From positions 744,001 to 808,000 of the forward strand of contig NZ_WKKF01000001.1 of NCBI RefSeq assembly GCF_009674765.1: DNA of 64,000 bases, given 5' to 3'. Below, in pieces: positions 1 through 7,491 of this stretch (the first letter of the stretch is position 1; each line of letters starts with the position of its first letter). The notes under the pieces were generated by a model. It was not told where the DNA came from and did not search any database. It saw only the letters and a list, made by a program, of their open reading frames with translations. Origin of the DNA: Metabacillus idriensis (GTDB lineage Bacteria > Bacillota > Bacilli > Bacillales > Bacillaceae). The translations under genes were made by a program, and so were the position numbers.

Positions 1-38
1 TCGGCGAGGAGTACGGAGAGCCTGAGAAGGTGGAGTAG
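1..38 (+). CDS. C-terminal tail of a truncated upstream gene
   Basis: An open frame enters from the left edge and ends in TAG at 36-38, encoding an acidic tail that finishes GEEYGEPEKVE. A strong terminator hairpin follows within six bases, which supports a real gene end. Only about a dozen residues are visible, so no function can be given. Confidence 0.4.
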   Translation, partial: GEEYGEPEKVE

Positions 39-43
39 AGGAA

Positions 44-70
44 AGCAGCGGAAATCCGCTGCTTTTATTT
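44..70 (+). terminator. Intrinsic terminator of the upstream gene
   Basis: Perfect 9-bp arms AGCAGCGGA (44-52) and TCCGCTGCT (55-63) run into a T-rich stretch on the + strand. It ends the gene entering from the left. The convergent small gene on the minus strand stops inside its T-tract. Confidence 0.8.
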
Positions 71-277
71 TGTCTTATTATGATTTTTTTCTTCATAAGG
101 TGCTTCATGCTTGGTCTCGCTTATTGGAATTTCTTTTGAATAATGGCGGACGAGTCCATTGTCGATGTCGTTGACGGGTGTAAATTCATTGCTGGGCAGC
201 TTGCGGTTTTTCCTGATGATTTTGTAGAGAGAAAAAGCGATGACACCAAGAATGACAGCGAGAAAGATGGTTTCCAT
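65..277 (-). CDS. Small single-pass membrane protein
   Basis: A 70-residue protein. Residues 1-20 form one hydrophobic segment (METIFLAVILGVIAFSLYKI) followed by basic residues (RKNRK), which predicts a membrane anchor with a cytosolic polar tail. The tail is hydrophilic and ends in a Glu/Lys/His-rich stretch. A strong ribosome binding site (GGAGGTG) lies just upstream of the ATG on the minus strand, which makes translation likely. It resembles the many short anchored proteins of unknown function in Bacillus (DUF3951-like, not certain). It is transcribed divergently from the ArsR-type regulator at 426. Confidence 0.6.
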   Translation of the reverse strand: METIFLAVILGVIAFSLYKIIRKNRKLPSNEFTPVNDIDNGLVRHYSKEIPISETKHEAPYEEKNHNKTK

Positions 278-425
278 TGGAGCACCTCCGTATTGTTTAT
301 CTAGAATATTATTCCTTTTATAATGTGTGGAATCCTTCTTGGTATTTCTTAATTATGGAAAAAATATATAAATATTCCAAAAAATATGTTGTCTGGACTT
401 TCCACCTGTCATATAATTATTACAT

Positions 426-773
426 ATGAAACATCAATTAAATGGTGACCAACTATTAAAGGTTTTAGAGGCTCTTTCAAATCCTTACCGCTTAAAGATT
501 TTGGCTGTCCTTTATAAAGAGAGACAGTACGTCAGCCAGCTTGCAAGAGAGCTCGGCATCAGCCGGCCTCTTCTATATTTGCACCTTCAAAGACTCGAAG
601 ATGCTGAATTAATTAAGGGGCAGCATGAAATCTCGGAAGACGGGAAAGCAATGAAATATTTTGAGCTAATCCCATTCAATCTTCCAATCGATGAATCTCT
701 GATTGCCAGTGTGGCTGAAAGTTTGACCATTAAGAAGAAGAAGGAGTCCCTGTCCCGTCCTGAGGAACACTGA
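426..773 (+). CDS. ArsR-type winged-helix transcriptional regulator
   Basis: A 115-residue DNA-binding protein. Residues about 8-80 form an ArsR-like winged helix: LKVLEALSNPYRLKILAVL is the classical first helix pair, and VSQLARELGISRPLLYLHLQ is the helix-turn-helix with the recognition helix at about residues 43-56. The wing follows (GQHEISEDGKAMKYFELI). No Cys-rich metal site is present (no CxC in the recognition helix), so it is unlikely to be a metal sensor. The C-terminus is a Lys/Glu-rich tail. The start has little Shine-Dalgarno sequence. It probably regulates itself or the small membrane protein at 1371, from which it is separated by a tandem-repeat array. The ligand is unknown. Confidence 0.8.
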   Translation: MKHQLNGDQLLKVLEALSNPYRLKILAVLYKERQYVSQLARELGISRPLLYLHLQRLEDAELIKGQHEISEDGKAMKYFELIPFNLPIDESLIASVAESLTIKKKKESLSRPEEH

Positions 774-808
774 GGTTCGTGCTACAAAACCGAATATGCA
801 GTGCAAAT

Positions 809-1271
809 TCGATTTTACAGGGTGAGAAATCACCCGAATGGTCCCCTGAAATCCTGTTAATCGATTATATAGGGTAAGATATCACCCGAATCATACCCTG
901 AAATCCTGTTTATCGATTTTATAGGGTAAGAAAGCGCCCGAATGGTCCCCTGAAATCCTGTTTATCGATTTTATGGGGTAAGAAAGCGCCCGAATCGTAC
1001 CCTGAAATCCTGTTTATCGATTCTACAGGGTAAGAAATCACCCGAATCATACCCTGAAATCCTGTTTATCGATTCTACAGGGTAAGAAATCACCCGAATC
1101 ATCCCCTGAAATCCTGTTTATCGTTTTTACAGGGTAAGAAAGCGCTGGAATCGTCCCCTGAAATTCTGTTTATCGATTATATAGGGTAAGAATGAGCCTG
1201 AATCCCCCTGAAATCCTGTTTATCGATTTTACAGGGTAAGAAAGCGCCCGAATCGTCCCTTGAAATACCTC
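809..1271. repeat. Array of about nine 52-bp tandem repeats
   Basis: The motif TCGATT (TCGTTT once) followed by a G-rich run recurs at 809, 861, 913, 965, 1017, 1069, 1121, 1173 and 1223. The period is exactly 52 bp, except the last step, which is 50 bp after a 2-bp deletion. Each unit reads roughly ATCCTGTTTATCGATTTTA, CAGGGTAAGAAAGC, GCCCGAATCGTCCCCTGAA, with a few substitutions. The period is not a multiple of three, so it is not coding. Each unit has two short inverted arms, CCCTG with CAGGG and GGGT with ACCC. The first unit forms GGGTGA-GAAA-TCACCC, a 6-bp hairpin with a GNRA tetraloop. Near-identical sequence (AAAACCGAAT, T/A, TGCAG) flanks both sides of the array at about 786 and 1293, a possible duplication boundary. 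There are no unique spacers, so it is not a CRISPR. Confidence 0.9.
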
Positions 1272-1370
1272 GCACTCAATGTTCGAGCATCAAAACCGAA
1301 TTTGCAGCGACAACAAAAACAACAATCTATGAGATCAGCCATGTTATTAGAAGGAATGGAGGAAGCAGAA

Positions 1371-1595
1371 GTGGATATCTTAACTTCTTTAGGGCCAATT
1401 ATCATCATGCTTTTAATAGCGGCTGTTCCATTATTCGTGATCATTCGCTTATTTAGGAGAATGGAAGCACGAGCTGAAGAAAGACTCAAATTAGATCGGG
1501 AGCAGATTGCTTTTCAAAATGAGCAGCTAAAAGCAAATCAGGAATTGAATAGGCGTTTATCCAACATTGAGGACATGCTTAAAGAAGTAGAATAA
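1371..1595 (+). CDS. Small membrane protein with coiled-coil tail
   Basis: The chosen start is GTG at 1371 because GGAGGA at 1358-1363 lies seven bases upstream. Upstream in-frame ATGs run back into the repeat array. The 74-residue product begins with a hydrophobic helix (LGPIIIMLLIAAVPLFVII) and continues as a charged amphipathic helix rich in Arg, Glu and Gln (about residues 27-74), so it is probably an anchored coiled coil with the helix in the cytosol. No known enzymatic motif is present. It lies downstream of the ArsR-type regulator and the repeat array, a pairing that suggests regulation by that protein (inference). It ends at a strong bidirectional terminator. Confidence 0.65.
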   Translation: MDILTSLGPIIIMLLIAAVPLFVIIRLFRRMEARAEERLKLDREQIAFQNEQLKANQELNRRLSNIEDMLKEVE

Positions 1596-1597
1596 AG

Positions 1598-1637
1598 AAA
1601 ACCCACTCTTTTGCAGCTTGCAAAAAGAGTGGGTTTT
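1598..1637. terminator. Bidirectional intrinsic terminator
   Basis: Arms AAAACCCACTCTTTTGCA and TGCAAAAAGAGTGGGTTTTT form a long stem with A-tract and T-tract on opposite sides. It therefore serves both the small membrane gene ending at 1595 and the convergent lactonase gene ending at 1642. Confidence 0.9.
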
Positions 1638-1641
1638 TCTA

Positions 1642-2691
1642 TTATTGATTCAAAAATTTCACACAAACCGGATCAGGAACGGTTACATCTGATTGAAGCA
1701 GTGTCAGCGTGCCTGTCTCTGGATTTCTTTCAAATAAAACAAGGCTGCTGCTTTCCTGATTTGAAGCAATTAAGAATTTCTCTGTCGGATCAAGGGCAAA
1801 ATCACGGGGCCAGTTGCCTTCTGTTGAAGTGCGATCAACAAATGTCAGCTCGCCAGTGTCGCTGTTTGTGCTGAATACGGCGATGCTGTCATGGCCGCGG
1901 TTCGCTGCATAAACGAATCTCCCGTCAGATGAGATATGGATGGCGCTGCCCTGGTTATTTTCAGTAAAATCATCCGGAATGGTTGAGATGTACTGTAATT
2001 CTTTAAAGCTGCCATTTTCTTCGTTGTAAGCAAGGACAACCACTTCATTGCTCAGCTCCGTCATGAGATAAGCGATTTTTCCGTTCGGATGGAACGTCAT
2101 ATGTCTTGGACCGCTTCCTGCCGTTAAATGAAGGCTGTGAATTTCGTTTAATTCGCCTTTGTTTAATTCGTACGTATACAGTTTATCTGTTCCTAAGTCG
2201 ATGGCGGCCACGTATTTCTGATCCGGAGTAAAGCCTGCATAATGGGCATGAGGTCCATCTTGTCTTTCTTTGTTAGGGCCGTCTCCTTCATGTTTTTTAA
2301 TAGAGAGAGAAGGATAAAGAGTTTCACTTTCAGCGTTCATTTCATAAGATTGAATGGTCCCATTGTGATAATTAGCTGAAACGACAAACTGATTCTCATC
2401 ATTCACACTGACATGACATGGAGATGCGCCTTGAAGCAGCTGACGGTTCAATTCCTTCAATTCACCTGTTTCCGTATTTCTTGAATAAGCAACTACGCCT
2501 CCTGCCTCGCCTGCATTGGCAACGGCATAAACAAAGCGGTTGTCCTTGCTGAGATTTAAGTATGTAGGGCTTCCAATGGCAGCAGCAACGCTGACTTCAC
2601 CCAGTTTTTTCTCGTCCGTATCAAGAGTGAACGAGTAAATTCCTTTGCTGTCACCTTTTGTGTATGTACCGATATAGCCAGTATACTTCAT
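1642..2691 (-). CDS. pgl: 6-phosphogluconolactonase (lactonase family)
   Basis: A 349-residue seven-bladed beta-propeller of the lactonase (YkgB) family, predicted to hydrolyse 6-phosphogluconolactone to 6-phosphogluconate in the oxidative pentose phosphate pathway in the cytosol. The N-terminus YTGYIGTYTKGDSKGIYSF and the conserved blade signatures GSGPRHMTFHP, NQGSAIHISSDGRFVYAANRG and NWPRDFALDP match the family, and the length equals the B. subtilis enzyme. The minus-strand start has an AGGAGGA ribosome binding site. There is no signal peptide. It is monocistronic, convergent with the small gene at 1371 and divergent from the PHA mini-operon. In B. subtilis ykgB is next to the DDAH-family gene ykgA; here a YkgA-like gene lies 56 kb away. 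Confidence 0.9.
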   Translation of the reverse strand: MKYTGYIGTYTKGDSKGIYSFTLDTDEKKLGEVSVAAAIGSPTYLNLSKDNRFVYAVANAGEAGGVVAYSRNTETGELKELNRQLLQGASPCHVSVNDENQFVVSANYHNGTIQSYEMNAESETLYPSLSIKKHEGDGPNKERQDGPHAHYAGFTPDQKYVAAIDLGTDKLYTYELNKGELNEIHSLHLTAGSGPRHMTFHPNGKIAYLMTELSNEVVVLAYNEENGSFKELQYISTIPDDFTENNQGSAIHISSDGRFVYAANRGHDSIAVFSTNSDTGELTFVDRTSTEGNWPRDFALDPTEKFLIASNQESSSLVLFERNPETGTLTLLQSDVTVPDPVCVKFLNQ

Positions 2692-2925
2692 CTTTTTTCC
2701 TCCTATTTAGTAGGTTTGCCTTTATTTTAGCACATGAAGCGCGTGAACTCTCATCTGAAAGGTCCGGTATTCATCCATACCCTTCCGTCTTGAAAACAGA
2801 AACCCCTTTTACTGAAAAATATGCTGAGGCTATTCCATCAAATTCGACACCATTTTACAAAAAAATCACTATATTATTAAGTATCAAAGAATCAAACAAA
2901 TCATAAAAGAGGAGGAGAAAGGAAT

Positions 2926-3702
2926 TTGACTATCAACGAACTGTTTAGCCTGAAAAATAAAACGGCCATCGTAACAGGCGGAGGAAAAGGTCTTGGTGCC
3001 AGAATGGCCATGACGCTTGCAGAAGCAGGATCAAATGTTGTGGTTTGTTCAAGGGATCTGAAGGCATGTGAAGGGGTAAGCGAGCAATTGAAGGCAAAAG
3101 GGGTCAAATCGTTAGCCTTACAGTGCGATGTGTCAAAGCAAGAGGACATTGAGAGAGTCGTTGCCGAAACTCTCAGCCACTTTGGCTCAATCGATATATT
3201 GGTTAACAACAGCGGAACCTCATGGATGGCCCCTGCGCTTGATCATCCGGCGGATAAATGGGACAAAGTCATGAATGTAAATGTGAGAGGATCGTTTTTA
3301 TTCAGCCAGGCTGCGGCAAAAGTCATGATCAGCCAAGGCGGAGGGAAAATCATCAATATTGCTTCTGTAACGGGAATGGGAGGAACACAGCCGGAGCTTA
3401 TGGACACAATTGCCTACAGCACGAGCAAAGGGGCACTCATGACATTTACAAAAGATCTCGCAGTAAAGCTTGCAAGACATAATATTCAAGTGAACGCCAT
3501 TGCACCAGGGTTTTTTCCCACTAAAATGTCCCGCAGTGTCCTTGAAAAGGAAAATGCGATGATTTTAAAGGGAGTACCTGCAAGAAGATTCGGCAATGAC
3601 CAGGATCTTGATGGCGCCATTTTATTTTTATCAGGAAAAGCTTCTGATTATGTAATTGGCCAGGTATTGGTTGTCGATGGAGGCATTACGGCATTAGTAT
3701 AA
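2926..3702 (+). CDS. Short-chain dehydrogenase/reductase of the PHA mini-operon
   Basis: A 258-residue classical SDR, NAD(P)-dependent. The start is TTG at 2926, behind the strong site AGAGGAGGAG. Visible motifs are the cofactor loop TGGGKGLG (about 19-26), NNSG (about 93-96, a variant of NNAG), the catalytic Ser around IASVTG, and YSTSK (Tyr and Lys) at about 165-169. Its place directly upstream of a coiled-coil protein and a PHA synthase suggests it supplies (R)-3-hydroxyacyl-CoA by reducing 3-ketoacyl-CoA, the PhaB role. Its sequence is equally close to gluconate-5-dehydrogenase-like SDRs, so the substrate is inferred from context. The gene is 32 bp from the next one and probably cotranscribed. 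Confidence 0.8.
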   Translation: MTINELFSLKNKTAIVTGGGKGLGARMAMTLAEAGSNVVVCSRDLKACEGVSEQLKAKGVKSLALQCDVSKQEDIERVVAETLSHFGSIDILVNNSGTSWMAPALDHPADKWDKVMNVNVRGSFLFSQAAAKVMISQGGGKIINIASVTGMGGTQPELMDTIAYSTSKGALMTFTKDLAVKLARHNIQVNAIAPGFFPTKMSRSVLEKENAMILKGVPARRFGNDQDLDGAILFLSGKASDYVIGQVLVVDGGITALV

Positions 3703-3734
3703 TCAATTTCATTTAAGAAGAGGAGTAAAAGAAA

Positions 3735-4319
3735 ATGGATCAACGTTATTATGATCTTTTAAAAGAGAAGGGAGGAGAACTCGAGCAGCTGCTGAACGGC
3801 ATGATTCAAGCAGGATTAAATCAAAAGGGCATCGTTCAGGCAGCAGAAGTTCTCTTAAAATCAGGAGCTTTGAAAGTGAAATCTGCAAGCGTAATGGCGG
3901 AAAAAATAATGGATCATTCCCTTAGCTTGCCAAGCAAAGAAGATCTGAAATATGCAGCCGGACTCATAGCACAGGCCGAAAAAAAAGCAGAAAGCATGAC
4001 AGCAAGCCTGCATGAATTGAAGCAGAGTCCTTGCAAGGCTATCGAAAAGATTGAGGATAAAATGGAAAGCCTGGAGGATTCACTTAAGTGTTTGATGAAA
4101 ACGATGAAAAAAGTAAAGAAGCATCAAGCAAAGAACATGATTGAAGAATTGTTTGAAGAGTACCGTGAACGTTTTGAAGAATCCCTGAATGATCGAAAAG
4201 CCGAGCAGACGTTGGGAATGAAAGCGGCAAATTCAGAAGAAAAAACTTCAGATCTTATCATTACCCGCGGAGAAAAAAGAGATAAAAAGAAGAGAGGAAC
4301 CATCATCCATGAAACCTGA
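3735..4319 (+). CDS. Coiled-coil protein, putative PHA synthase accessory subunit or phasin
   Basis: A 194-residue, strongly alpha-helical, charged, cytosolic protein. Residues 1-20 (YYDLLKEKGGELEQLLNGMI) and about 75-165 form amphipathic helices or coiled coil rich in Glu and Lys; the tail (about 165-194) is basic and likely disordered. It has a good site (AAGAAGAGGAG) before the ATG. It sits between an SDR and phaC and overlaps phaC by 11 bp, so the two are translationally coupled. Class IV PHA synthases need a small helical PhaR subunit encoded next to phaC, which is the most likely role. However, no PhaR signature is recognisable, and a granule-binding phasin is an alternative. Confidence 0.6.
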   Translation: MDQRYYDLLKEKGGELEQLLNGMIQAGLNQKGIVQAAEVLLKSGALKVKSASVMAEKIMDHSLSLPSKEDLKYAAGLIAQAEKKAESMTASLHELKQSPCKAIEKIEDKMESLEDSLKCLMKTMKKVKKHQAKNMIEELFEEYRERFEESLNDRKAEQTLGMKAANSEEKTSDLIITRGEKRDKKKRGTIIHET

Positions 4320-5346
4320 AAAGGATATTGAACTGGAACGGTGGAAGAATTTTGCGAGTGTTTTTAATGATGATGACATTCAGACTGGATTTACTGAAAG
4401 AGAAGCAGTCTGGAAAAAAAATAAAGCGACGCTGTGGCGTTATAAGCCGTCTGTAAGAAAATACAGCACGCCCCTTTTTATGGTTTATTCTCCCGTAAAC
4501 GAGCCGTTTATCCTTGATTTACAGCCAGGCATCAGTGCAATCGAATCATTTATCAATAATGGCTTTGATGTCTATTTGCTTGATTTTGGAATCCCTGATT
4601 ATGAAGATAAAGATTTTTCAATTGCTGATTACATTCTGCTGTATATAAAAGAGGCAGCGGAGTTTGCTCTTTCCCATTCTGGTGCAGCGGACTTATCTGT
4701 AATTGGCTACTGCCTTGGAGGAACCCTTGCAGCAATCTATGCTTCTCTCGCAGGAGAATCAATCCGCAACTTAATCTTATTTTCAACTCCAATCGACTTT
4801 CGGCATGTTCCGTTATTTGATGAATGGACAAAAGCTCTGAGAGAGAGAGATCTCGATTTTAATGAAATCATCGATCAATATGGAGTGCTTCCTGCAAGCC
4901 ATGTTGAAGCAGGAATACGGCTGCTCACGTCCCCAATCTATTACACCCCCCATCTGACTCTTCTTGCAAAGGCCGATGATCCGGAATACGTCTTGAAGTG
5001 GAGACGTTTCAATAAATGGACGAAAAGCTACATTCCCATGCCAGGTGCTTTTTTAAAGGATTTGATTCACGATTTTGTTAAAAAAAATAAGTTTGTAAAA
5101 GGCAAAATGAAAATAAATGGTCAAAAAGCAGACCTGAAAAACATAAAAGCCAATGTCCTTGTCATTGCGTCCGCATTTGACCGATTGGTTCCAAAAGAAC
5201 AAAGCGAACCGATCATGAAGCTTATCTCAAGCAAAGATAAAGAATTCCGCCTGATTCAGAACGGTCATGTTCCTCTAACTGTAAAAGATGGACAGCTGCC
5301 GGAACTTCTCGCAGACTGGCTGCCGAAGCGATCAAATCCAAGTTAA
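4309..5346 (+). CDS. phaC: Class III/IV poly(3-hydroxyalkanoate) synthase catalytic subunit
   Basis: A 345-residue alpha/beta-hydrolase-fold synthase that polymerises (R)-3-hydroxyacyl-CoA into PHA granules. The lipase-like box is GYCLGGT with nucleophile Cys135; the rest of the triad is Asp291 (ASAFDRLVP) and His320 (QNGHVPL). The N-terminal AVWKKNKATLWRYKP and FDVYLLDFGIPDYED are typical of the short synthases (about 350-360 residues) that act with a separate subunit, rather than the roughly 590-residue class I/II enzymes. The start codon lies inside the 3' end of the preceding gene. It is the last gene of the SDR, coiled-coil, phaC unit. No phasin phaP or phaQ gene is visible nearby. Confidence 0.85.
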   Translation: MKPEKDIELERWKNFASVFNDDDIQTGFTEREAVWKKNKATLWRYKPSVRKYSTPLFMVYSPVNEPFILDLQPGISAIESFINNGFDVYLLDFGIPDYEDKDFSIADYILLYIKEAAEFALSHSGAADLSVIGYCLGGTLAAIYASLAGESIRNLILFSTPIDFRHVPLFDEWTKALRERDLDFNEIIDQYGVLPASHVEAGIRLLTSPIYYTPHLTLLAKADDPEYVLKWRRFNKWTKSYIPMPGAFLKDLIHDFVKKNKFVKGKMKINGQKADLKNIKANVLVIASAFDRLVPKEQSEPIMKLISSKDKEFRLIQNGHVPLTVKDGQLPELLADWLPKRSNPS

Positions 5347-5362
5347 TGAATGGAGGATGAGC

Positions 5363-5473
5363 ATGTATTTTTTAAATGAACCCATGCAATATGAACTTTC
5401 ACCTGTGATTGAGTATTTAGGTTTTGCAGGTATTGTCTATTTCCGTTTTTTTGCAAATTTATCAATAGAATAG
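5363..5473 (+). CDS. Possible 36-residue small protein
   Basis: A short frame directly after phaC with a well-spaced GGAGG (5352-5356) six bases before ATG 5363. The product begins MYFLNEPMQYELSPV and has a hydrophobic middle (YLGFAGIVYFRFF). It may be a small membrane-associated peptide. No homologue is recognised and its length gives little statistical support, so it is reported mainly because of its ribosome binding site. Confidence 0.3.
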   Translation: MYFLNEPMQYELSPVIEYLGFAGIVYFRFFANLSIE

Positions 5474-5618
5474 TAACTCTTTAGGAGAGAATGCAGTCGT
5501 CTTTTTATATTTATTTTCGTGCATTTAGAAAAAAGGACAGACGTTAGAGTACACCCTAAGGAACATTTGATACTATGAAGCATGCAAGAAGAGATTTCTC
5601 AGTAAAATTTTATAGACA

Positions 5619-5654
5619 AAAAAGCTGCAGCCAACTCGAGTGGCGGCAGCTTTT
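5619..5654 (-). terminator. Terminator of the rsbR-like gene
   Basis: Arms AAAAAGCTGC, A, GCC and GGC, G, GCAGCTTTT form a GC-rich stem with one internal mismatch. A T-tract lies on the minus strand immediately after the stop codon of the STAS-domain gene. The A/T symmetry would also allow termination from the phaC side. Confidence 0.75.
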
Positions 5655-6483
5655 ACTGTTTTCTAAAACCAAAATCATGCAAAGCCTGTTTCATATTAAA
5701 CTTCGTAGTTACTGCATTAAAATCTAGTCCAAGGCTCATTATCGTCTGGGCGATCTCAGGGCGAATGCCTGTCAGAACTGTATCAATGCCGCTCAGCTTC
5801 AGAGCGTTAACAATTTTGAAAATTTGATCAGCGACCATTGTATCGATGATTGGAACTCCGGATACATCGAGAATCATATGCTCTACATTCAGACGGGCTC
5901 CTTCTTGAAGGGCAATCTCCATAATTAAGGAAGCGCGGCGCGTATCGACTGCGCCAACAAGCGGGATTACGGCAATGCCGTCTGCTATCGGGACAACAGG
6001 AACAGATAATTCTTCTAGCGCTGAGTAAGCAATTTCCATTAATTCATTGCTGTGATTCTCATATACATTGCCTGTGACACCGCATGCTTTATCAATCAGG
6101 GGATCAATGATTTTTGAAACATCTAACATGGTAATGGCTGAAAAATTGTTTTTATGGAGCTCTTCAGTGAGCGTATTCCATAAAGCTGTACGGTAAGCGG
6201 CAATTGCACGCAGGCATTGGCACAACGGTACATTAAACTGAATAGCCCGCTTAGAAATTTTGATGCTCCAATTTTCCACTTGCTCATTTACAGATTCTCC
6301 GCATAAAGCCTGACCTAAATATCCGATCAGTTCATCCCGATAGGCCATACGTTCTGTTAACGGGAAACCAGATTTATCTAGCTGCTGTGTGTGTTGTGTG
6401 TCTTGAACATTTGGTATATTCAGCGTGATTTGCCTAGCGTTTTCCTGTATTTTATTTCCGATATAATGCAGCTCTTCCTTCAT
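5653..6483 (-). CDS. RsbR-family stressosome co-antagonist (STAS domain)
   Basis: A 276-residue cytosolic protein with an N-terminal all-helical globin-like sensory domain (about 1-155) and a C-terminal STAS domain (about 160-272), the RsbR layout. The two threonines phosphorylated in B. subtilis RsbRA (T171 and T205) have counterparts at Thr181 (VDTRRA) and Thr215 (IDTMVA), with the same spacing of 34, so it should be a substrate of the RsbT kinase. It therefore probably takes part in the stressosome that triggers the SigB general stress response. No rsbS, rsbT or sigB lies nearby, so it is an orphan paralogue like YqhA, YkoB or YojH. The input signal is unknown. Confidence 0.85.
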   Translation of the reverse strand: MKEELHYIGNKIQENARQITLNIPNVQDTQHTQQLDKSGFPLTERMAYRDELIGYLGQALCGESVNEQVENWSIKISKRAIQFNVPLCQCLRAIAAYRTALWNTLTEELHKNNFSAITMLDVSKIIDPLIDKACGVTGNVYENHSNELMEIAYSALEELSVPVVPIADGIAVIPLVGAVDTRRASLIMEIALQEGARLNVEHMILDVSGVPIIDTMVADQIFKIVNALKLSGIDTVLTGIRPEIAQTIMSLGLDFNAVTTKFNMKQALHDFGFRKQ

Positions 6484-6753
6484 TCGGAATCCATTCCCCT
6501 TTTGAAACTCAGATAGGTTAAGTATATAAGATTTTTGGGGGAATAGACAGATGGCGGGGGAGGTAGTATGAAATAAATATTACGTAAAACTAACTACTAG
6601 GTGACTTTTAAAAGTAAGATTAAGAAAACCTATCTAAACTCCCTGTCAGAGAAAAATAATATAAAAGAATTCTTGTCTGAAAACAAGTGCAGTTACTCCA
6701 CCTTCCCTAAAATTAAACGACGTTCAAAAATAAAACCTCATTCAAAAAAACAC

Positions 6754-6792
6754 TTGCAAAGTGATAAAGTTGTTGTTAAAGTGTATTTAACA
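6754..6792 (+). promoter_or_regulatory. Candidate sigma-A promoter with overlapping operator
   Basis: TTGCAA (6754-6759), a 17-bp spacer and TAAAGT (6777-6782) fit a sigma-A promoter with 4/6 matches in each hexamer. A 7-bp inverted repeat, TGTTAAA (6774-6780) and TTTAACA (6786-6792), covers the -10 region. Its position and size are typical for a TetR operator, so the TetR gene 98 bp downstream may be autoregulated. Neither assignment has been tested. Confidence 0.5.
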
Positions 6793-6852
6793 CTAAATAT
6801 TCAGATAATTAATTAAGGTTTAAAAACTGACCCTAGTTTAAATATACATAAT

Positions 6853-6868
6853 TTGCAAGCGATTACAA
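6853..6868 (+). promoter_or_regulatory. CcpA cre site (full consensus match)
   Basis: TTGCAAGCGATTACAA matches the cre consensus WTGNAANCGNWNNCWW at every defined position. It lies between the candidate promoter and the TetR start (6890), a position where CcpA-HPr(Ser-P) acts as a roadblock. This predicts glucose repression of the catabolic island. The 6484-6889 gap otherwise contains an AT-rich stretch without a convincing gene. Confidence 0.75.
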
Positions 6869-6889
6869 TTCATACTAAGCGGTGATCAT

Positions 6890-7477
6890 ATGAAACTTTC
6901 CGAAAAGAAAATACTGCGAAAAAAAGAACAAATTCTTTTTTCTGCGATTGAAATTATTAATAGAAGGGGCTATAGCGGAGCAACGATGGAGGAAATTGCA
7001 GCTGAACTGTTAATGACTAAAGGATCCCTTTATTATTACTTTAAAAATAAAAGTGATTTAATGTATCAGTGTCATAACTTTGTCCTTTCCCAAGCGATAG
7101 AGGATTTAGAAGAAATCCTGAACCATGTAAATGGAACCGCGATAGACACGCTCAGAAAAATGATTGAGACTCATATGGAGTTTGCAATTGAAGAGAAAGA
7201 GGTTTTCAACCTAATCATTGAACCAAAGCGTTTTTTTAATGAAGAGCAGCTTGTACTCGTTTTAAAGCTCCGCAAGAAATACGAAACTTTATTTGACCAA
7301 ATTATCCAAAGAGGCATCGCAAGTGGTGACTTCCGTGCAGATGAACCCTCGATTGCGCGAATGATTATTCTTGGGGCAATGAACTGGGTTCAGCAATGGT
7401 ATAAACCAAATGGCCGGCTATTGAAAGAAGAAGTAGTTGCAATTTACACTAACTATATTTTAAAAATTTTAAAATAA
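6890..7477 (+). CDS. TetR/AcrR-family regulator of the catabolic island
   Basis: A 195-residue regulator. The N-terminal TetR domain carries the helix-turn-helix at about residues 30-50 (ATMEEIAAELLMTKGSLYYYFKNK split over helices 2-3), with the family hallmark GSLYYYF. The C-terminal ligand domain (about 70-195) is helical, with MNWVQQWYKPNG near the end. It resembles FadR-like TetR proteins that respond to acyl-CoA, although the effector cannot be read from sequence. It is the first gene of the island and stands 14 bp upstream of the acyl-CoA ligase, so they are cotranscribed. Likely operator sites are the inverted repeat at 6774-6792 and perhaps the repeat at 12126. Confidence 0.85.
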   Translation: MKLSEKKILRKKEQILFSAIEIINRRGYSGATMEEIAAELLMTKGSLYYYFKNKSDLMYQCHNFVLSQAIEDLEEILNHVNGTAIDTLRKMIETHMEFAIEEKEVFNLIIEPKRFFNEEQLVLVLKLRKKYETLFDQIIQRGIASGDFRADEPSIARMIILGAMNWVQQWYKPNGRLLKEEVVAIYTNYILKILK

Positions 7478-7491
7478 GTAGGGGGATCTCT

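Noticed and set aside
809-1271. CRISPR array
   Set aside because: The repeats are contiguous with a 52-bp unit and no unique spacers, and no cas genes are nearby.
1260-1370. Longer start for the small membrane protein, from the repeat region
   Set aside because: Only GTG 1371 has a properly spaced GGAGGA; earlier starts translate the tandem repeat.
6601-6816. 71-residue lysine-rich frame starting at GTG
   Set aside because: No ribosome binding site, AT-biased and it overlaps the island promoter and operator region.
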